A DNA stretch of 64,000 nucleotides from Micromonospora phytophila (GTDB lineage: Bacteria; Actinomycetota; Actinomycetes; Mycobacteriales; Micromonosporaceae): assembly GCF_023656545.1 (NCBI RefSeq), contig NZ_JAMOKF010000005.1, positions 16,992-80,991 on the forward strand. Direction: 5' to 3'. Position 1 is the stretch's first letter. The number at the start of each line of letters is the position of its first letter. Below, piece after piece: positions 51,952 through 61,149 of the stretch. Both the position numbers and the translations under genes were made by a program. The notes under the pieces were generated by a model. That model had not been told where the DNA came from. It made no database searches and saw nothing but the letters and a program-made list of their open reading frames with translations.

Positions 51952-52665
51952 CTAGCCCTTCCGCCGTGGCGGGGACTGCCAGCGCGTCGCGTCCGACTGC
52001 CAGGGCTCGTTCCTGGAATCGCTGCGCAGCGAATCGATCCAGCGTGGGCCGCCGACCATCGCCGGCCCCGGTTCGTCGGCCTTACCCCGCTTCGTCGGAT
52101 CCTCAGCCCGTTTCGTCGAGCCGAGCCGGTCGGCGCCGAGCGGGCGGAATCCATCCGCCTCGAGCGGGCGGTCTCGTTCCGACACCGGCGGAATGATCTT
52201 GGCCGGGACACCGAGTGTCGGCTCATCGGCGTCCGACTGCGGCCAGCGCCGCCACCGCTGCACACTGGCGACCCCGACCAGGAGCAGCGAGCCCAGCAGC
52301 AGCGTCGTCCCGGTCCGTACGGGGGTGAGCAAGTCAATCTGATAACCCGCCACGCTCAGCTTGTGGCTGAGTAGGTCCAGCAGCCGTACCGGGCTGAACA
52401 ACAGGCCTACGTAGCTGACCGAGTACGCCAGTCCGGTCAGCACTGAGCCGAGCGGGGAGATCCGGACGGTGGCGATGAGCCCGAGGAGAAGGCCAGCAGC
52501 CGCCAGCACCAGCAACGGCTTCAACAAAGCGTTGGGATCGAGCCCACCACCACTTTCCTGCGCATCTTCGAACACCCGGAGGGACCGGCCTTGCCCAGCG
52601 GCGAGCAGGACCCAGGCCAGCGGACCCAAGATGAGCGCGGCGATCGTGGTCTTGATGTGTCGCAT
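51952..52665 (-). CDS. Hypothetical membrane protein with long cytosolic tail
   Basis: ATG 52665 (MRHIKTTIAALILGPLAW) is preferred to 52707 because it starts directly with a signal-like helix. 237 residues. Four hydrophobic segments lie in the first 130 residues (IAALILGPLAWVLLAAG, LLVLAAAGLLLGLIATV, VLTGLAYSVSYVGLLF, TGTTLLLGSLLLVGVAS). A hydrophilic tail of about 90 residues rich in Arg, Asp and Pro follows. I do not recognise the family. Conserved architecture of this type is common in Micromonospora and Streptomyces. Confidence 0.65.
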   Translation of the reverse strand: MRHIKTTIAALILGPLAWVLLAAGQGRSLRVFEDAQESGGGLDPNALLKPLLVLAAAGLLLGLIATVRISPLGSVLTGLAYSVSYVGLLFSPVRLLDLLSHKLSVAGYQIDLLTPVRTGTTLLLGSLLLVGVASVQRWRRWPQSDADEPTLGVPAKIIPPVSERDRPLEADGFRPLGADRLGSTKRAEDPTKRGKADEPGPAMVGGPRWIDSLRSDSRNEPWQSDATRWQSPPRRKG

Positions 52666-52855
52666 TCGGGCAAGGTACCGAGCTTCCCTCGTTGATCCAC
52701 AAGCCATAAGCGAAACTTAACCCGCCGGCACGCTATGTCGTCCGGCGTAGCTGACGGTGTCGTCGAGGTGGGCCGTCAGCGTCCGTAGGCCCCGGTGAGT
52801 TCAGCCCGAAGATCGCGACGAAGATCGCGCAGCCACGCCGACCCATCTGTGGGTT

Positions 52856-53173
52856 TCCGGAGTACGACCTGCTGCCGTGGCTACGCGAGCACCGAATCCC
52901 GGTGATGGCGTACTCGCCGATCGAGCAGGGCCGACTGCTCGGCCACCCCCAGGTCGCGGAGATCGCCGCCCGGCACCGGGCCACGCCCGCTCAAGTGGCG
53001 CTGGCCTGGCTGCTGCGGCAGGAGATGGTGCGGCCATCCCCCGATCGTCCAGGCCCGAACACACCCGGGCGAACGGCGAAGCGCGAGACCTGCATCTGAC
53101 TGAGGAGGACGTGGCGGCACTCGACACGGCGTTCCCGCCGCCGGCCGGCCCGCAACCGCTGGAGATGTTGTAG
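52856..53173 (+). pseudogene. Aldo/keto reductase, C-terminal remnant with frameshift
   Basis: The translation EYDLLPWLREHRIPVMAYSP, then ATPAQVALAWLLRQEMV in one frame and LTEEDVAALDTAFPPP to the stop in another (shift near 53030), matches the last third of an aldo/keto reductase. The catalytic Tyr/Lys/His region lies in the missing N-terminal part. It is a decayed fragment. Confidence 0.7.
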
Positions 53174-53179
53174 CGTCAC

Positions 53180-53660
53180 CGACCGTTTCGGCGGACGGCA
53201 CCGGTCGAGGTCGGCGCCCTCCGCTCGGCGATCCGGCGGTGGAGGGCGGTGAGTGCCGGACTGACGGTGGCGGTCAGTGGCGTCGGGTAGGCCAGCCTGC
53301 GGGCCGCCTCCGGGAGCCAGGCGAGATCGGCGTCGAACCGGTGGCGCTCGCGTACCTCGCCGGGGGCCGGGCCAACCCGACGGCCGTCGCCATGACCGGG
53401 GCCAGCAGCGGTCGGCGGTCGCCCGGTGGCGGCTCGTTCGCGTAGCCCGACCACGTCACCGCTGTCCCCGCCGGGATCACGGAAGACCTGCTTGGGGCCG
53501 GGCCGGGTGGCCTTGCCGGGCGACAGCTTGAGCACCGGTCCGTCGCCGACCGCCACCAGCTTGTACGCGCGGTCCAGGGACGGCGCGTCGTACGAGACGG
53601 CCATGCGGGTGCCGACGCCGTACGCGTCGATCGGCGCCCCCTGAGCCGCCTCGTCACCAC
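53180..53660 (-). pseudogene. Nicotinate phosphoribosyltransferase remnant
   Basis: Minus-strand translation includes GAPIDAYGVGTRMAVSYDAP, YKLVAVGDGPVLKLSPGKAT and GPKQVFRDPGGD, which are conserved C-terminal blocks of nicotinate phosphoribosyltransferase (NAD salvage). Downstream the frame changes (RFDADLAWLPEAARRLAYP and the tail). The N-terminal two thirds are absent. It is a fragment, and a functional copy must be elsewhere in the genome. Confidence 0.7.
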
Positions 53661-54086
53661 GGCCCTGCCGGCCGAGGAGGTGCTCCGCGCGGACCGGCCC
53701 CTGAGGGCGCACGCCGGCGAGCTGATGTGCGCACTGACGGCGGACGCGCTGCGCCGTACCTACCCGGCCCGGCCGGTGCCGCCACGTCTCCGCGTGCTGT
53801 TCGCGGGAGTGTCCGACGGGGAACGGCATCGACCGGACCGGCATGGTGACCCTCGACCTGCCGCTGGACCCCTGCCCGATGGACGCCAGGGTCGCCGCCG
53901 TCGGTGGCGGGCTGCGCGCAGCGCTGGCCGGCGGAGGGCCGGCGGCAGCCGGTCTGATCGTGCGGCGATGGGCCCGCTGCCCACTCCGCTGCGCGCCGCC
54001 CTGGCCGGGAGGGCCCACACCCGCCGCTACCTCAATCGACACGGGGCAGGGCAGCCGCAGGTAGCGTCCCTCGCCGCCGATTCCAA
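53661..54086 (+). other. Decayed coding region, family not recognised
   Basis: Patches on the plus strand read like protein, for example PRLRVLFAGVSDG near 53790, LDLPLDPCPMDARVAAVGGG at 53850 and LPTPLRAALAGRAHTRRYL near 53975. They fall in different frames without a common start. This looks like a gene with several indels; the end lies just before the strong hairpin at 54087. No function can be given. Confidence 0.35.
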
Positions 54087-54123
54087 CGGGCGGTAGCGGC
54101 GCATCCGGCGCCGCTACCGCCCG
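54087..54123. terminator. Perfect 16-bp hairpin terminator
   Basis: Arms 54087-54102 and 54108-54123 are exactly complementary with a 5-nt loop. The plus strand continues AGCTTT, so termination of rightward transcription fits, and it also closes the minus-strand DUF2267 gene 29 bp away. It separates the decayed region from the conserved genes to its right. Confidence 0.75.
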
Positions 54124-54151
54124 AGCTTTCTGGCGGGTCCGCCCGCCCTAG

Positions 54152-54559
54152 CTAGGTGCCGACCCGGCGGGTCTCGAGCCGTCCCGCCCGCGGCCCGGTC
54201 AACTGCCAGAACTCCTGCGGCAACTGGTCGACAAGGTCCCCGTACTCCTTCGCGCTGGCCGCCTCACGAAGGGTATCCAGCACGGCCTGTGCTCCGTCGG
54301 TGGCCACCTGGCGATCCACCCCGGCCCGGGACTGCACCCGTTCGAAGAATTCGGCCAGCCCGAACCGTTCCGGATCTTCGGTGGGCCTACGCACCAGGCC
54401 TCGTAGCTCCTCAGGGAGCTGGGAGGCGAGTTCCCTCGCCTGGCCGCCAGTGATCCGTTCTGCCAACGTCTCGAGCGTGGCGCGGGTGATCGGTTCCGCC
54501 TGCCCCGGCGGAACCTTCGGTCGCGCTGCCACGGACTGGATGAACTCGGTGTAGTTCAC
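54152..54559 (-). CDS. DUF2267 domain protein
   Basis: 135 residues, one DUF2267 domain. The N-terminal MNYTEFIQSVAARPKVPPGQ and the repeated helical pattern ATLETLAERITGGQARELASQLP and VLDTLREAASAKEYGDLVDQLPQEF show the internal duplication of the family. It is all alpha, acidic and cytosolic. Members are often induced by stress and next to general-stress genes. No mechanism is known. It is followed by a strong terminator. Confidence 0.88.
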   Translation of the reverse strand: MNYTEFIQSVAARPKVPPGQAEPITRATLETLAERITGGQARELASQLPEELRGLVRRPTEDPERFGLAEFFERVQSRAGVDRQVATDGAQAVLDTLREAASAKEYGDLVDQLPQEFWQLTGPRAGRLETRRVGT

Positions 54560-54633
54560 CTCGGATTCCCCTCTCGAACCGGATTGCGGCGGGTACCCGC
54601 GCCCGCCGGGGTAAAACGGCGGTTCGCCCGCCC

Positions 54634-55314
54634 TCAGCTGGGTGGCGGAGGGCGGTGGGTGATCCGGCGGGTGAGAGGCACCTGGTACAGACCGGCGCTG
54701 GTGACGGCGTAGAACACCGGCAGCACGACGAAGATCACCAGGCCGGCGAGCGGTGCGACCAGGTACCCGATGAGCCCTGCGACGGCATAGAGGATGACCC
54801 CGACGAGTGCCCGCACCCGCTCGGCGGGGAAGTGCCGCTCACTCACCTCCTCCTCGAGCAGGTCTTCGCGCCGAGCCAGGTAGTGGAAGAACGCCAGCCA
54901 GCTGGCGCAAAGCAGCGCGCCGATCAGCGCGTAGAAGGCGACGGCCACACGTTGGTCCTGCTGGTCGTGCTGCTGAAGCGCGTGCGAGACGACGGCGGTC
55001 GGGAACGGCAGCAGCGCGGTGGTGAACAGGACGAAGAGGTTCACCCAGTGCAGGCCCCGATCACTCTCCTTGACGCGATTGAACGCGCCCTTGTGGTTCA
55101 GCCAGACGATGGCCACGTAGGTGTACGAGGCGAGATAGGCGGCGTAACTCGGCCACTGCTCCAGCAGCCCCGACAGCAGGCGACCGGGCGGTACGTCCGG
55201 CACCCGGAGATCCAGCACGAGCAGCGTGATGATGATGGCGAAGACGGCGTCGCTGAACGCTACGGCACGGCTGGTGTCCGACCGGGTGCCGATGTCGTCG
55301 GTTGGCCTGCTCAC
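54634..55314 (-). CDS. TMEM175/DUF1211 family potassium-channel-like membrane protein
   Basis: 226 residues. The family signature R-x-x-x-F-S-D-A-V-F-A-I-I-I-T-L-L is present near residue 18 (AVAFSDAVFAIIITLL), and WLNHKGAFN is the conserved third-helix element. Six hydrophobic segments are predicted, and a cytosolic loop (REDLLEEEVSERHFP) lies between helices 4 and 5. Bacterial TMEM175 homologues form tetrameric potassium-leak channels in the membrane. The C-terminus is Pro-rich. It is convergent with nothing and stands as a single gene. Confidence 0.88.
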   Translation of the reverse strand: MSRPTDDIGTRSDTSRAVAFSDAVFAIIITLLVLDLRVPDVPPGRLLSGLLEQWPSYAAYLASYTYVAIVWLNHKGAFNRVKESDRGLHWVNLFVLFTTALLPFPTAVVSHALQQHDQQDQRVAVAFYALIGALLCASWLAFFHYLARREDLLEEEVSERHFPAERVRALVGVILYAVAGLIGYLVAPLAGLVIFVVLPVFYAVTSAGLYQVPLTRRITHRPPPPS

Positions 55315-55623
55315 GGCCGGTGGCTACCCACCGACGCCCACGATAACCGGCTCCTCGCAACGGAACCAATAGGGCGAATCATGAGGTGGAGGGCGACGCG
55401 GATTGCATGAATTTGACTGCCGGGCGTCTTGGAGCGTGTTCGTGGCTCGGCTGCTCGTCGAGCGGTGACGTCCTTCGCCCGGGCGGTGTCGCGCCCATAC
55501 GACTGCCCCTTGCCGGGTGCGGGAATCCCCAGCGTGACAGTGCACCGATATGACAGGTTTGTCCGTGACGGAGCCGCCGGTCGGGCAGCTGCGGCGACGG
55601 GTGGGGTCGACTCGGGGGCGTAC

Positions 55624-56109
55624 ATGAGGGCATTGGTCAAGGCGGGGTTCATCGTGGTCGGGGGGTTGGCCCTCCGCAGGTTCCTACTTCCGTCGGGCCG
55701 TCAAGGGCCCTGGCAGCGGGCCCCGTTGATGCGGCGCGAACCGCGGTGGCACGTGTTGACCGTGAACCCGGCCCGCGACGAGCTGACCCCGGACTCGCCA
55801 CTTCCGGAGCCACTGGCCGGTCTCGGTGACGCCGTGGACGTGCAGATCCGCCGCGCCCCGGCCGACCGCGGCATCGAGCTGGCGGTACGGCTGCGTGACG
55901 GCGCCCAGTCGCCGGTGACCGCGGGAGCCAGGCGACTCGCGGGTCGCGATCCCAACCAGGCGATCCGCGCCGCACTGCGCGAGGCGAAGCAGCTGCTGGA
56001 GACCGGCGAGGTGCTGCACCCCGACTCTCCACCCACCACCCAGACGACGGCAGTCAACAAACCGCTGCAGATGGCGACGCGGCAGGGTCGCCGCGAGGGG
56101 CGACTGTGA
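55624..56109 (+). CDS. Hypothetical protein coupled to a zinc alcohol dehydrogenase gene
   Basis: ATG 55624 is the likely start, as the longer frame is compositionally random. 161 residues. A short hydrophobic stretch (AGFIVVGGLALRRFLLP) at the N-terminus could anchor it. The middle contains RREPRWHVLTVNPARDELTP, DAVDVQIRRAPADRGIELAV and QAIRAALREAKQLLETGEVL, a compact alpha/beta protein. The stop overlaps the next start (GTGA), so the two proteins are made together. I know no function for the family; the link to the dehydrogenase suggests an accessory role. Confidence 0.7.
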   Translation: MRALVKAGFIVVGGLALRRFLLPSGRQGPWQRAPLMRREPRWHVLTVNPARDELTPDSPLPEPLAGLGDAVDVQIRRAPADRGIELAVRLRDGAQSPVTAGARRLAGRDPNQAIRAALREAKQLLETGEVLHPDSPPTTQTTAVNKPLQMATRQGRREGRL

Positions 56110-57281
56110 AGGCACTGTTGTGGCAAGGCGTCAACGAACTGTCGGTGGACGAGGTTCCGGACCCGACGATGCGCAACGAGCAGGACGCCATCATCCGGGT
56201 GCGCAAGACGGCGACGTGCGGCTCCGACCTCCACCTGCTGGGTGGGTACATCCCGTTCATGGAGCGGGGCGACGTCCTCGGGCACGAGTTCCTGGGCGAG
56301 GTGGTCGAGGTCGGCCCGCAGGTGCGTAAGCACAAGGTGGGCGACCGGGTGGTGGTCTGCTCGTTCGTCTCCTGCGGCCGCTGCTGGTACTGCCAGCAGC
56401 AGCAGTACTCCTTGTGCGACAACGGCAACACCAACCCCGCAATCACCGAGAACATCTGGGGCTTCGCACCCGGCGGCTGCTACGGCTACTCGCACGCGCT
56501 CGGCGGCTTCGCGGGCAGCCACGCCGAGTACATCCGCGTTCCGTACGCCGACCAGGGGGCCTTCACGGTCCCAGACGAGGTGAGCGACGAGCGTGCTCTC
56601 TTCGCCTCCGATGCCGCCCCGACCGGCTGGATGGGCGCGGACCTCGGTGGGGTCAAGGCCGGTGACGTGGTCGCGGTGTGGGGCGCGGGCGGGGTGGGCC
56701 AGATGGCCGCACGCGCTGCGGTCCTGCTCGGCGCGGAGCGGGTGATCATCATCGACCGTTTCGCCAATCGACTGCAGATGGCGGAGAAGTACCTGGGGGT
56801 GGAGACGCTCAACTACCAGACCCAGGACGTCGGCGGTGAACTGCTGGAACGCAGCGGCGGGCGCGGGCCTGACGTGTGCATCGAGGCGGTGGGGATGGAG
56901 TCCCACAGCACCGGACCGCAATACCTGTACGACCAGGTCAAACAGCAGCTGCGCCTGGAATCGGACCGTCCGATCGCCGCCCGGGAGGCCATCTACCACT
57001 GCCGCAAGGGCGGAAGCGTGTTCCTGCTCGGCGTCTTCGCCAACCTTGTCGACAAGTTCCCGCTCGGGGCGCTGATGAACAAGGGCCTCACCCTGCGCGG
57101 CGCGCAACAGCACGGACACCGCTACATCCCGATGTTGCTCGACCGGATGGCACGCGGCGAACTGGTCACCGAACACCTCGCGACACACACCATGCCACTC
57201 GACGAGGCGCCACAGGGATACAACATGTTCAAGAACAAGATCGACGGCTGCGTACGCGCCGTCTTCGAGCCCGCCCGATGA
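56106..57281 (+). CDS. Zinc-dependent alcohol dehydrogenase, formaldehyde-dehydrogenase-like
   Basis: GTG 56106 overlaps the previous stop. 391 residues. Catalytic zinc ligands: Cys in TATCGSDLHLL and the GHEFLGEVVEVG block with its His-Glu; structural zinc Cys residues in CSFVSCGRCWYCQQQQYSLC. NAD(P) loop is VAVWGAGGVGQMAARAAV, followed by IIIDRFANRLQMA. The long form with IYHCRKGGSVFLLGVF is that of glutathione-independent formaldehyde dehydrogenase-like enzymes. It oxidises an alcohol or aldehyde in the cytosol; the substrate is not defined. Confidence 0.92.
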   Translation: MKALLWQGVNELSVDEVPDPTMRNEQDAIIRVRKTATCGSDLHLLGGYIPFMERGDVLGHEFLGEVVEVGPQVRKHKVGDRVVVCSFVSCGRCWYCQQQQYSLCDNGNTNPAITENIWGFAPGGCYGYSHALGGFAGSHAEYIRVPYADQGAFTVPDEVSDERALFASDAAPTGWMGADLGGVKAGDVVAVWGAGGVGQMAARAAVLLGAERVIIIDRFANRLQMAEKYLGVETLNYQTQDVGGELLERSGGRGPDVCIEAVGMESHSTGPQYLYDQVKQQLRLESDRPIAAREAIYHCRKGGSVFLLGVFANLVDKFPLGALMNKGLTLRGAQQHGHRYIPMLLDRMARGELVTEHLATHTMPLDEAPQGYNMFKNKIDGCVRAVFEPAR

Positions 57282-57982
57282 TCGGTGCGCGGGGGCGTGT
57301 CGCCGGTCGGCTCGACACGAACGGAGCGATGAGGACCCGGTAGGGGCGGTGGTTCGTCGGCAGCGCCACGACCCTGAGGCGAACCACCGCGTACCTGGCA
57401 CATCTGTTGGCCGAGCACGTTCGGTGGGTCGGCTACTCATCCAGCCGGTGGTGTTCAGGGTCCTGGACGTCTCGCTGCCCCCGTACCCGGCTCGCCACGG
57501 CGGCGGTCGCCCGGCTCGGTCTGCGCACCGAAACCGCCGTGGGCGGACAGTAGGGCCCCGTCGGGCGCCCGCTCTCCGGGTCGCGGGCGGGTCAGCGTGT
57601 GGTCTTGCGGGCAGTCCGCCGGTTGCCGAAGGACTCCATGGTGGTGGGTTTCTTCACCGCGCCCGGGTGGCCTTCGTCGTACTGGCCCGTGCGGGCGCGG
57701 CCTTCTTGGCCGGTGCCTTCTTCGCCGGCGCTCTCGGTGCCGCCGACGGGACAGGCCCTGTCCGGCCGGGTCGGGCCGCCCGGCGTGCACGCTGCCTCGC
57801 CTTCCGTCGAAGCGGCAGATGTTGGTCGTCGGCAGCGGCGAGCACCCGCTGGCGTTGTCACGGTCCGGTGACCCAATCACGGTGACTTCGTGAGGCACAC
57901 GCCGGGCGGGCAGCGCTTACCCAGGCGTTTGCCGCTCAGGGCTTCGGGAAGAAGGCGTCGCGCCGATAGTCAGGAGTAGCGG
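57282..57982 (-). other. Gap with a K/A-rich remnant
   Basis: The minus strand at about 57592-57845 encodes RAPAKKAPAKKAAPARAS and, after a frameshift near 57655, KKPTTMESFGNRRTARKTTR to a stop. This resembles the Lys/Ala-rich tail of actinobacterial HU (HupS-like) or a related nucleoid protein, without its folded domain. No start is present, so it is a remnant. The remaining 300 bp on the left show nothing recognisable. Confidence 0.45.
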
Positions 57983-59083
57983 ATGAACGGGCCCCTAGCC
58001 GACGAACCCGTCGGCGACCTCGAACTCGTGCACACCTTCACCGGGCCCATGCCCACCGGGGTGAGCGTCTCGCACACCGGCCGGGTCTTCGTGAACTTCC
58101 CCAAGTGGGGCGACGAGGTGCCCGCCACGGTGGTCGAGCTACGCGACGGCCGCGAGGTGCCCTTCCCGGACCAGGCCTGGAACCAGCCCGCCCGGGACGA
58201 CGACGCCGGCGCTTTCGTCTCGGTGCAGAGCATCGTGGTGGACCCGGCCGACCGGCTCTGGGTGCTCGACACCGGCAGCCCGATGTTCCGGCCCACGCAG
58301 CCGGGCGGGCCGAAACTGGTCCGCGTCAACCTGGGCAGCAACTCCGTCGCCCAGGTCATCACCTTCCCGACCGACGTCGCGCTGCCCTCGACGTACTTCA
58401 ACGACGTGCGGTTCGACCTGCGCCGGGGTGACGCCGGGATCGCCTACATCACCGACTCCTCGGACTCCGGGCCGAACGGGATCGTCGTGGTCGACCTGGC
58501 CAGCGGCGCGTCCTGGCGGCGGCTGCACGACCACCCCTCCACCAAGGCCGAGCCGCTGTCCACCTACCGGCCGATCGTCGAGGGACGGCCGTTCCTGGAA
58601 CGCCCGGCCGACGGAGCGCCGAAGCCGCTGTCGATGGGGTCGGACGGGATCGCCATCTCCGCCGACGGCTCCCGGCTGCACTACTGTCCCCTCGCCTCCC
58701 GCCGCTGGTACAGCGTCGCCACCGACGCGCTCGCCGACCGCGCCCTCACCGAGGACCTGGTCGCCGCCACGGTGGCGGACGAGGGTGACAAGGGCGGCGG
58801 CTCCGACGGCCTAGAGACCGACGACGCCGGCCGGTTCTACCTGACCTCGTACGAGAACAACGCCGTGCTGCGCCGCCGACCGGACGGAGAGTACGAGACC
58901 GTCGTGCACGATCCCCGTCTGCTCTGGCCGGACACCATGTCCGTCGCCACGGACGGGCACCTCTACGTCACCGCCAACCAGCTGCACCGGCAGCCGAAGT
59001 ACCAGCGGGGACAGGACCTGCGGCGCAAGCCGTACGCCCTGTTCCGCACCCGCATCGACGCCGGACCGGTCCTGCTGCGCTGA
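57983..59083 (+). CDS. Yellow/major-royal-jelly-protein-like (L-dopachrome-tautomerase-related) beta-propeller protein
   Basis: ATG 57983; 366 residues. The family is recognised by FTGPMPTGVSVSHTGRVFVNFP, VDPADRLWVLDTGSP, FNDVRFDLRRGDAGIAYITDSS and SDGIAISADGSRLHYCPL, repeated propeller blades, and SYENNAVLRRRPDGEYE. No signal peptide is visible, so it may be cytosolic, or exported by another route. Bacterial members resemble SMP-30/gluconolactonase-type propellers, and many are annotated only by similarity. A lactonase or isomerase role is possible. Single gene. Confidence 0.85.
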   Translation: MNGPLADEPVGDLELVHTFTGPMPTGVSVSHTGRVFVNFPKWGDEVPATVVELRDGREVPFPDQAWNQPARDDDAGAFVSVQSIVVDPADRLWVLDTGSPMFRPTQPGGPKLVRVNLGSNSVAQVITFPTDVALPSTYFNDVRFDLRRGDAGIAYITDSSDSGPNGIVVVDLASGASWRRLHDHPSTKAEPLSTYRPIVEGRPFLERPADGAPKPLSMGSDGIAISADGSRLHYCPLASRRWYSVATDALADRALTEDLVAATVADEGDKGGGSDGLETDDAGRFYLTSYENNAVLRRRPDGEYETVVHDPRLLWPDTMSVATDGHLYVTANQLHRQPKYQRGQDLRRKPYALFRTRIDAGPVLLR

Positions 59084-59531
59084 ACCGCCGGGAGTGACCG
59101 GGATCGAGGCGGCGACGGTGTCCTTCAAGGAGGGGTCGCGGGACGTCCGAGCTTCCCGGACTCGTCGGCCCGGAGGGTGACACCGGCACGGGCGCCGCCG
59201 ACCGCGGCGGCGCCCGAATCATCAGGGCTCGACTGCGCACCCGTCACCTCAGGAAGACCAAGACCAGGGTCAGCCGACGATCCTGTCGCGCACCGAGGGC
59301 TCGTCGAACCGCCGGACGTAGCGACAGCTGGCAACATCTGCAGCGCTTGACGCGGAATCAAGAGACCAACGTGCCACTTCATCCAAGACGGTGATGAAGC
59401 GGCAGGTCAGAGCGTTCCACAGCCAGCAGACCGGCGGCCAACGGTCCATGCCGTTACCGCCAACGAAGATCATCCATTACCGAATGTTACCGCCGTTACC
59501 TAGGAAGATCTTCATCTCCCCAGGTCAACAA
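59084..59531. other. Intergenic region left of the tRNA-end repeat
   Basis: About 450 bp with no convincing gene on either strand. Base composition falls towards the right, a common sign of recently acquired DNA. It leads up to the tRNA 3'-end repeat at 59532. Confidence 0.5.
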
Positions 59532-59563
59532 GTCGGGACGGCCGGATTCGAACCGACGACCCC
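59532..59563 (-). repeat. attachment-like direct repeat, tRNA 3' end, copy 1
   Basis: The 32 bases are identical to 61571-61602 and in the same orientation. On the minus strand they read as the T-arm and 3' acceptor strand of a tRNA (GGTTCGAATCC with flanking pairs, then CGTCCCGAC). No matching 5' half is present nearby, so this is not a complete tRNA gene. Integrative elements duplicate such tRNA 3' ends. Confidence 0.75.
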
Positions 59564-60021
59564 CTTGTTACCGAACGTAGCCATCCCGACCTTGTCATTG
59601 ACTGTCAGAAGTAGGCGCTGAGCTGCACAGAAACGCCTAAGCGATGATCGCTTCTTGTCACTGGTTGTCAACCACAGGCGGGGGTTTTCGGGGGGTAAAC
59701 GGGGGGCAGACCGACAGACCGGCGTCAGATTCCCGCGTACCCCACAGCCGCCATGGGACCTACCGTCACCCAAGAGAACGACGTGCGCCTACCCATCCCG
59801 ACCCGCCTACCGTAGGAATGGGGTTCGTATCGGTGGGGCAACACGAACCATTGCCCCACCACCGGCGATGCACTTCCCAACGTCGGCAAGAGCTGGAACA
59901 GCGTAGGGTCGGCGTGCAGTGAAGACTTCGCGCACGCCGCGCGGGTCTTCCGTCACCTGCACGCCGCGATCAGGCGAGTAACACGCTGCACGTTCACCGA
60001 CCTGCTTCAGGAGGTTCGATC

Positions 60022-60156
60022 ATGTCCAAGGACTCGACGACCAAGGCGAACGTCAAGAAAAAGGGTAAGACGATCAAGGAGAAGCAGACTGCGAAGCGCC
60101 TGAAGCGCGATGAGCAGAACGGGCGTTCCTCAAACATCGTGTCCACCGGGCGCTGA
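60022..60156 (+). CDS. Small basic protein, 44 residues
   Basis: ATG 60022 with AGGAGG 8 nt upstream. The peptide is Lys/Arg-rich (KANVKKKGKTIKEKQTAKR, then LKRDEQNGRSSNIV). A perfect ribosome-binding site and codon use typical of actinobacteria support it. It lies inside the att-flanked segment. The composition suggests nucleic-acid binding. Small conserved proteins of this sort are seen in actinobacteria, but I do not recognise the family with certainty. Confidence 0.6.
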   Translation: MSKDSTTKANVKKKGKTIKEKQTAKRLKRDEQNGRSSNIVSTGR

Positions 60157-60433
60157 CACCGGCAGCATCGCTCAATTGTCCGTAGGCGGCGGTGAAGGTG
60201 GGGGCTGACAATCGTCGGATCCCCACCTGCCGCTGAGGCCGTAGAGCTGCGGCAGGGCCGCTCGGGTGGTGCACAGAGGACAGGGTGCCCGGCGCGGACC
60301 TGCACGGTACGGGCGTGAGCGCGAGAAGCCATGAACCGTGCGCCGCGGGTGTGACGATCTCGTCCTCGGTGCCGACCGGGACCTCTCGGGCACGGCGCCG
60401 TGACGTTCATGCCACAGCCACCGTCCCGATAGT
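60157..60433. other. Gap inside the att-flanked segment
   Basis: No gene recognised on either strand in these 277 bp. The composition is GC-rich again after the A/T-richer stretch around 59.4-60.1 kb. Confidence 0.45.
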
Positions 60434-60915
60434 GCGACCCACAGCTGGAGCACGCCAGCGCTCACACGTCCCGCTCGTACCTGTCCATCACCGATCCCAG
60501 CGAGGTCGCCGACCTCGACGCGCTCACCGAACCCGTCAGCCTCGTCGTTCTGCGTTGGCCGCTACGGCACACAACCCGGACGCCGGTCAGCATCGCCGAC
60601 CTGTTCGCCGCGTGCCGGCTCATCATGACCGCCGACACCTGCGCGATCGCCGCCGTCAGTTCCGCGGCGCCCGGCGAACCCGGCACGACCTACGCCGAGC
60701 GCCTCAGCGAACTCCTGCCTGCTGCCCGCGCCGCCGGCTTGACCCACATCCTGCAAATCGTCGCTGTCACCGCCCCCGGCGACGGCGACGAGTTCCTCTA
60801 CTACGCCACCCGAGCCGACGCCGAGGCGGCACGCCAGGGCTGGCCCGCCGGCGACAACGGTCCGAGCTACAGCGCCGACCTCCTGGTTTTCACCAACAGG
60901 AGTCGCGATGACTGA
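60434..60915 (+). CDS. Hypothetical protein, probably N-terminally incomplete
   Basis: The frame is open from just after a TAG at about 60431 and gives well-formed sequence throughout (SITDPSEVADLDALTEPVSL, VLRWPLRHTTRTPVSIADLF, then YAERLSELLPAARAAG and LLVFTNRS). The first ATG is at 60625, in the middle of this sequence (MTADTCAIAAVSS), so either that start is used (96 residues) or the beginning of the gene is lost. I do not recognise the family. The next small frame overlaps its stop by 8 nt. Confidence 0.5.
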
Positions 60916-61036
60916 CCGCGACACGACACGCGTCGAGCCCGATGCCGCGCGCCCCAAACGTCGCAGCCGGCCCGCAGGCGGACGCGTCTGCCACATCGAC
61001 CCGCTCGCCTTCATCCCGGTAGCTCGCCATGACTGA
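60908..61036 (+). CDS. Short basic open frame, 42 residues
   Basis: ATG 60908 overlaps the previous stop. The peptide (MTDRDTTRVEPDAARPKRR, later GGRVCHIDPLAFIPVA) is basic. A second frame starting at 61029 repeats the beginning MTDRD(T/S)xR, as though the start region had been duplicated. Coupled translation is possible, but evidence for a real protein is thin. Confidence 0.35.
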   Translation: MTDRDTTRVEPDAARPKRRSRPAGGRVCHIDPLAFIPVARHD

Positions 61037-61149
61037 CCGCGACTCGCGACAGGTCGGGGGCGGCGCGTCGCGACGCGCCACCCCCGACCGCGGCCACAGC
61101 GGCGACTCAGCACAAGTCGCTGGCTACGGTGCCGCCGCTCCAGCGAAAG

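Noticed and set aside
59532..59563. A complete tRNA gene
   Set aside because: Only the T-arm and 3' acceptor strand are present; no D-arm, anticodon arm or matching 5' acceptor strand could be found upstream, at this copy or at 61571.
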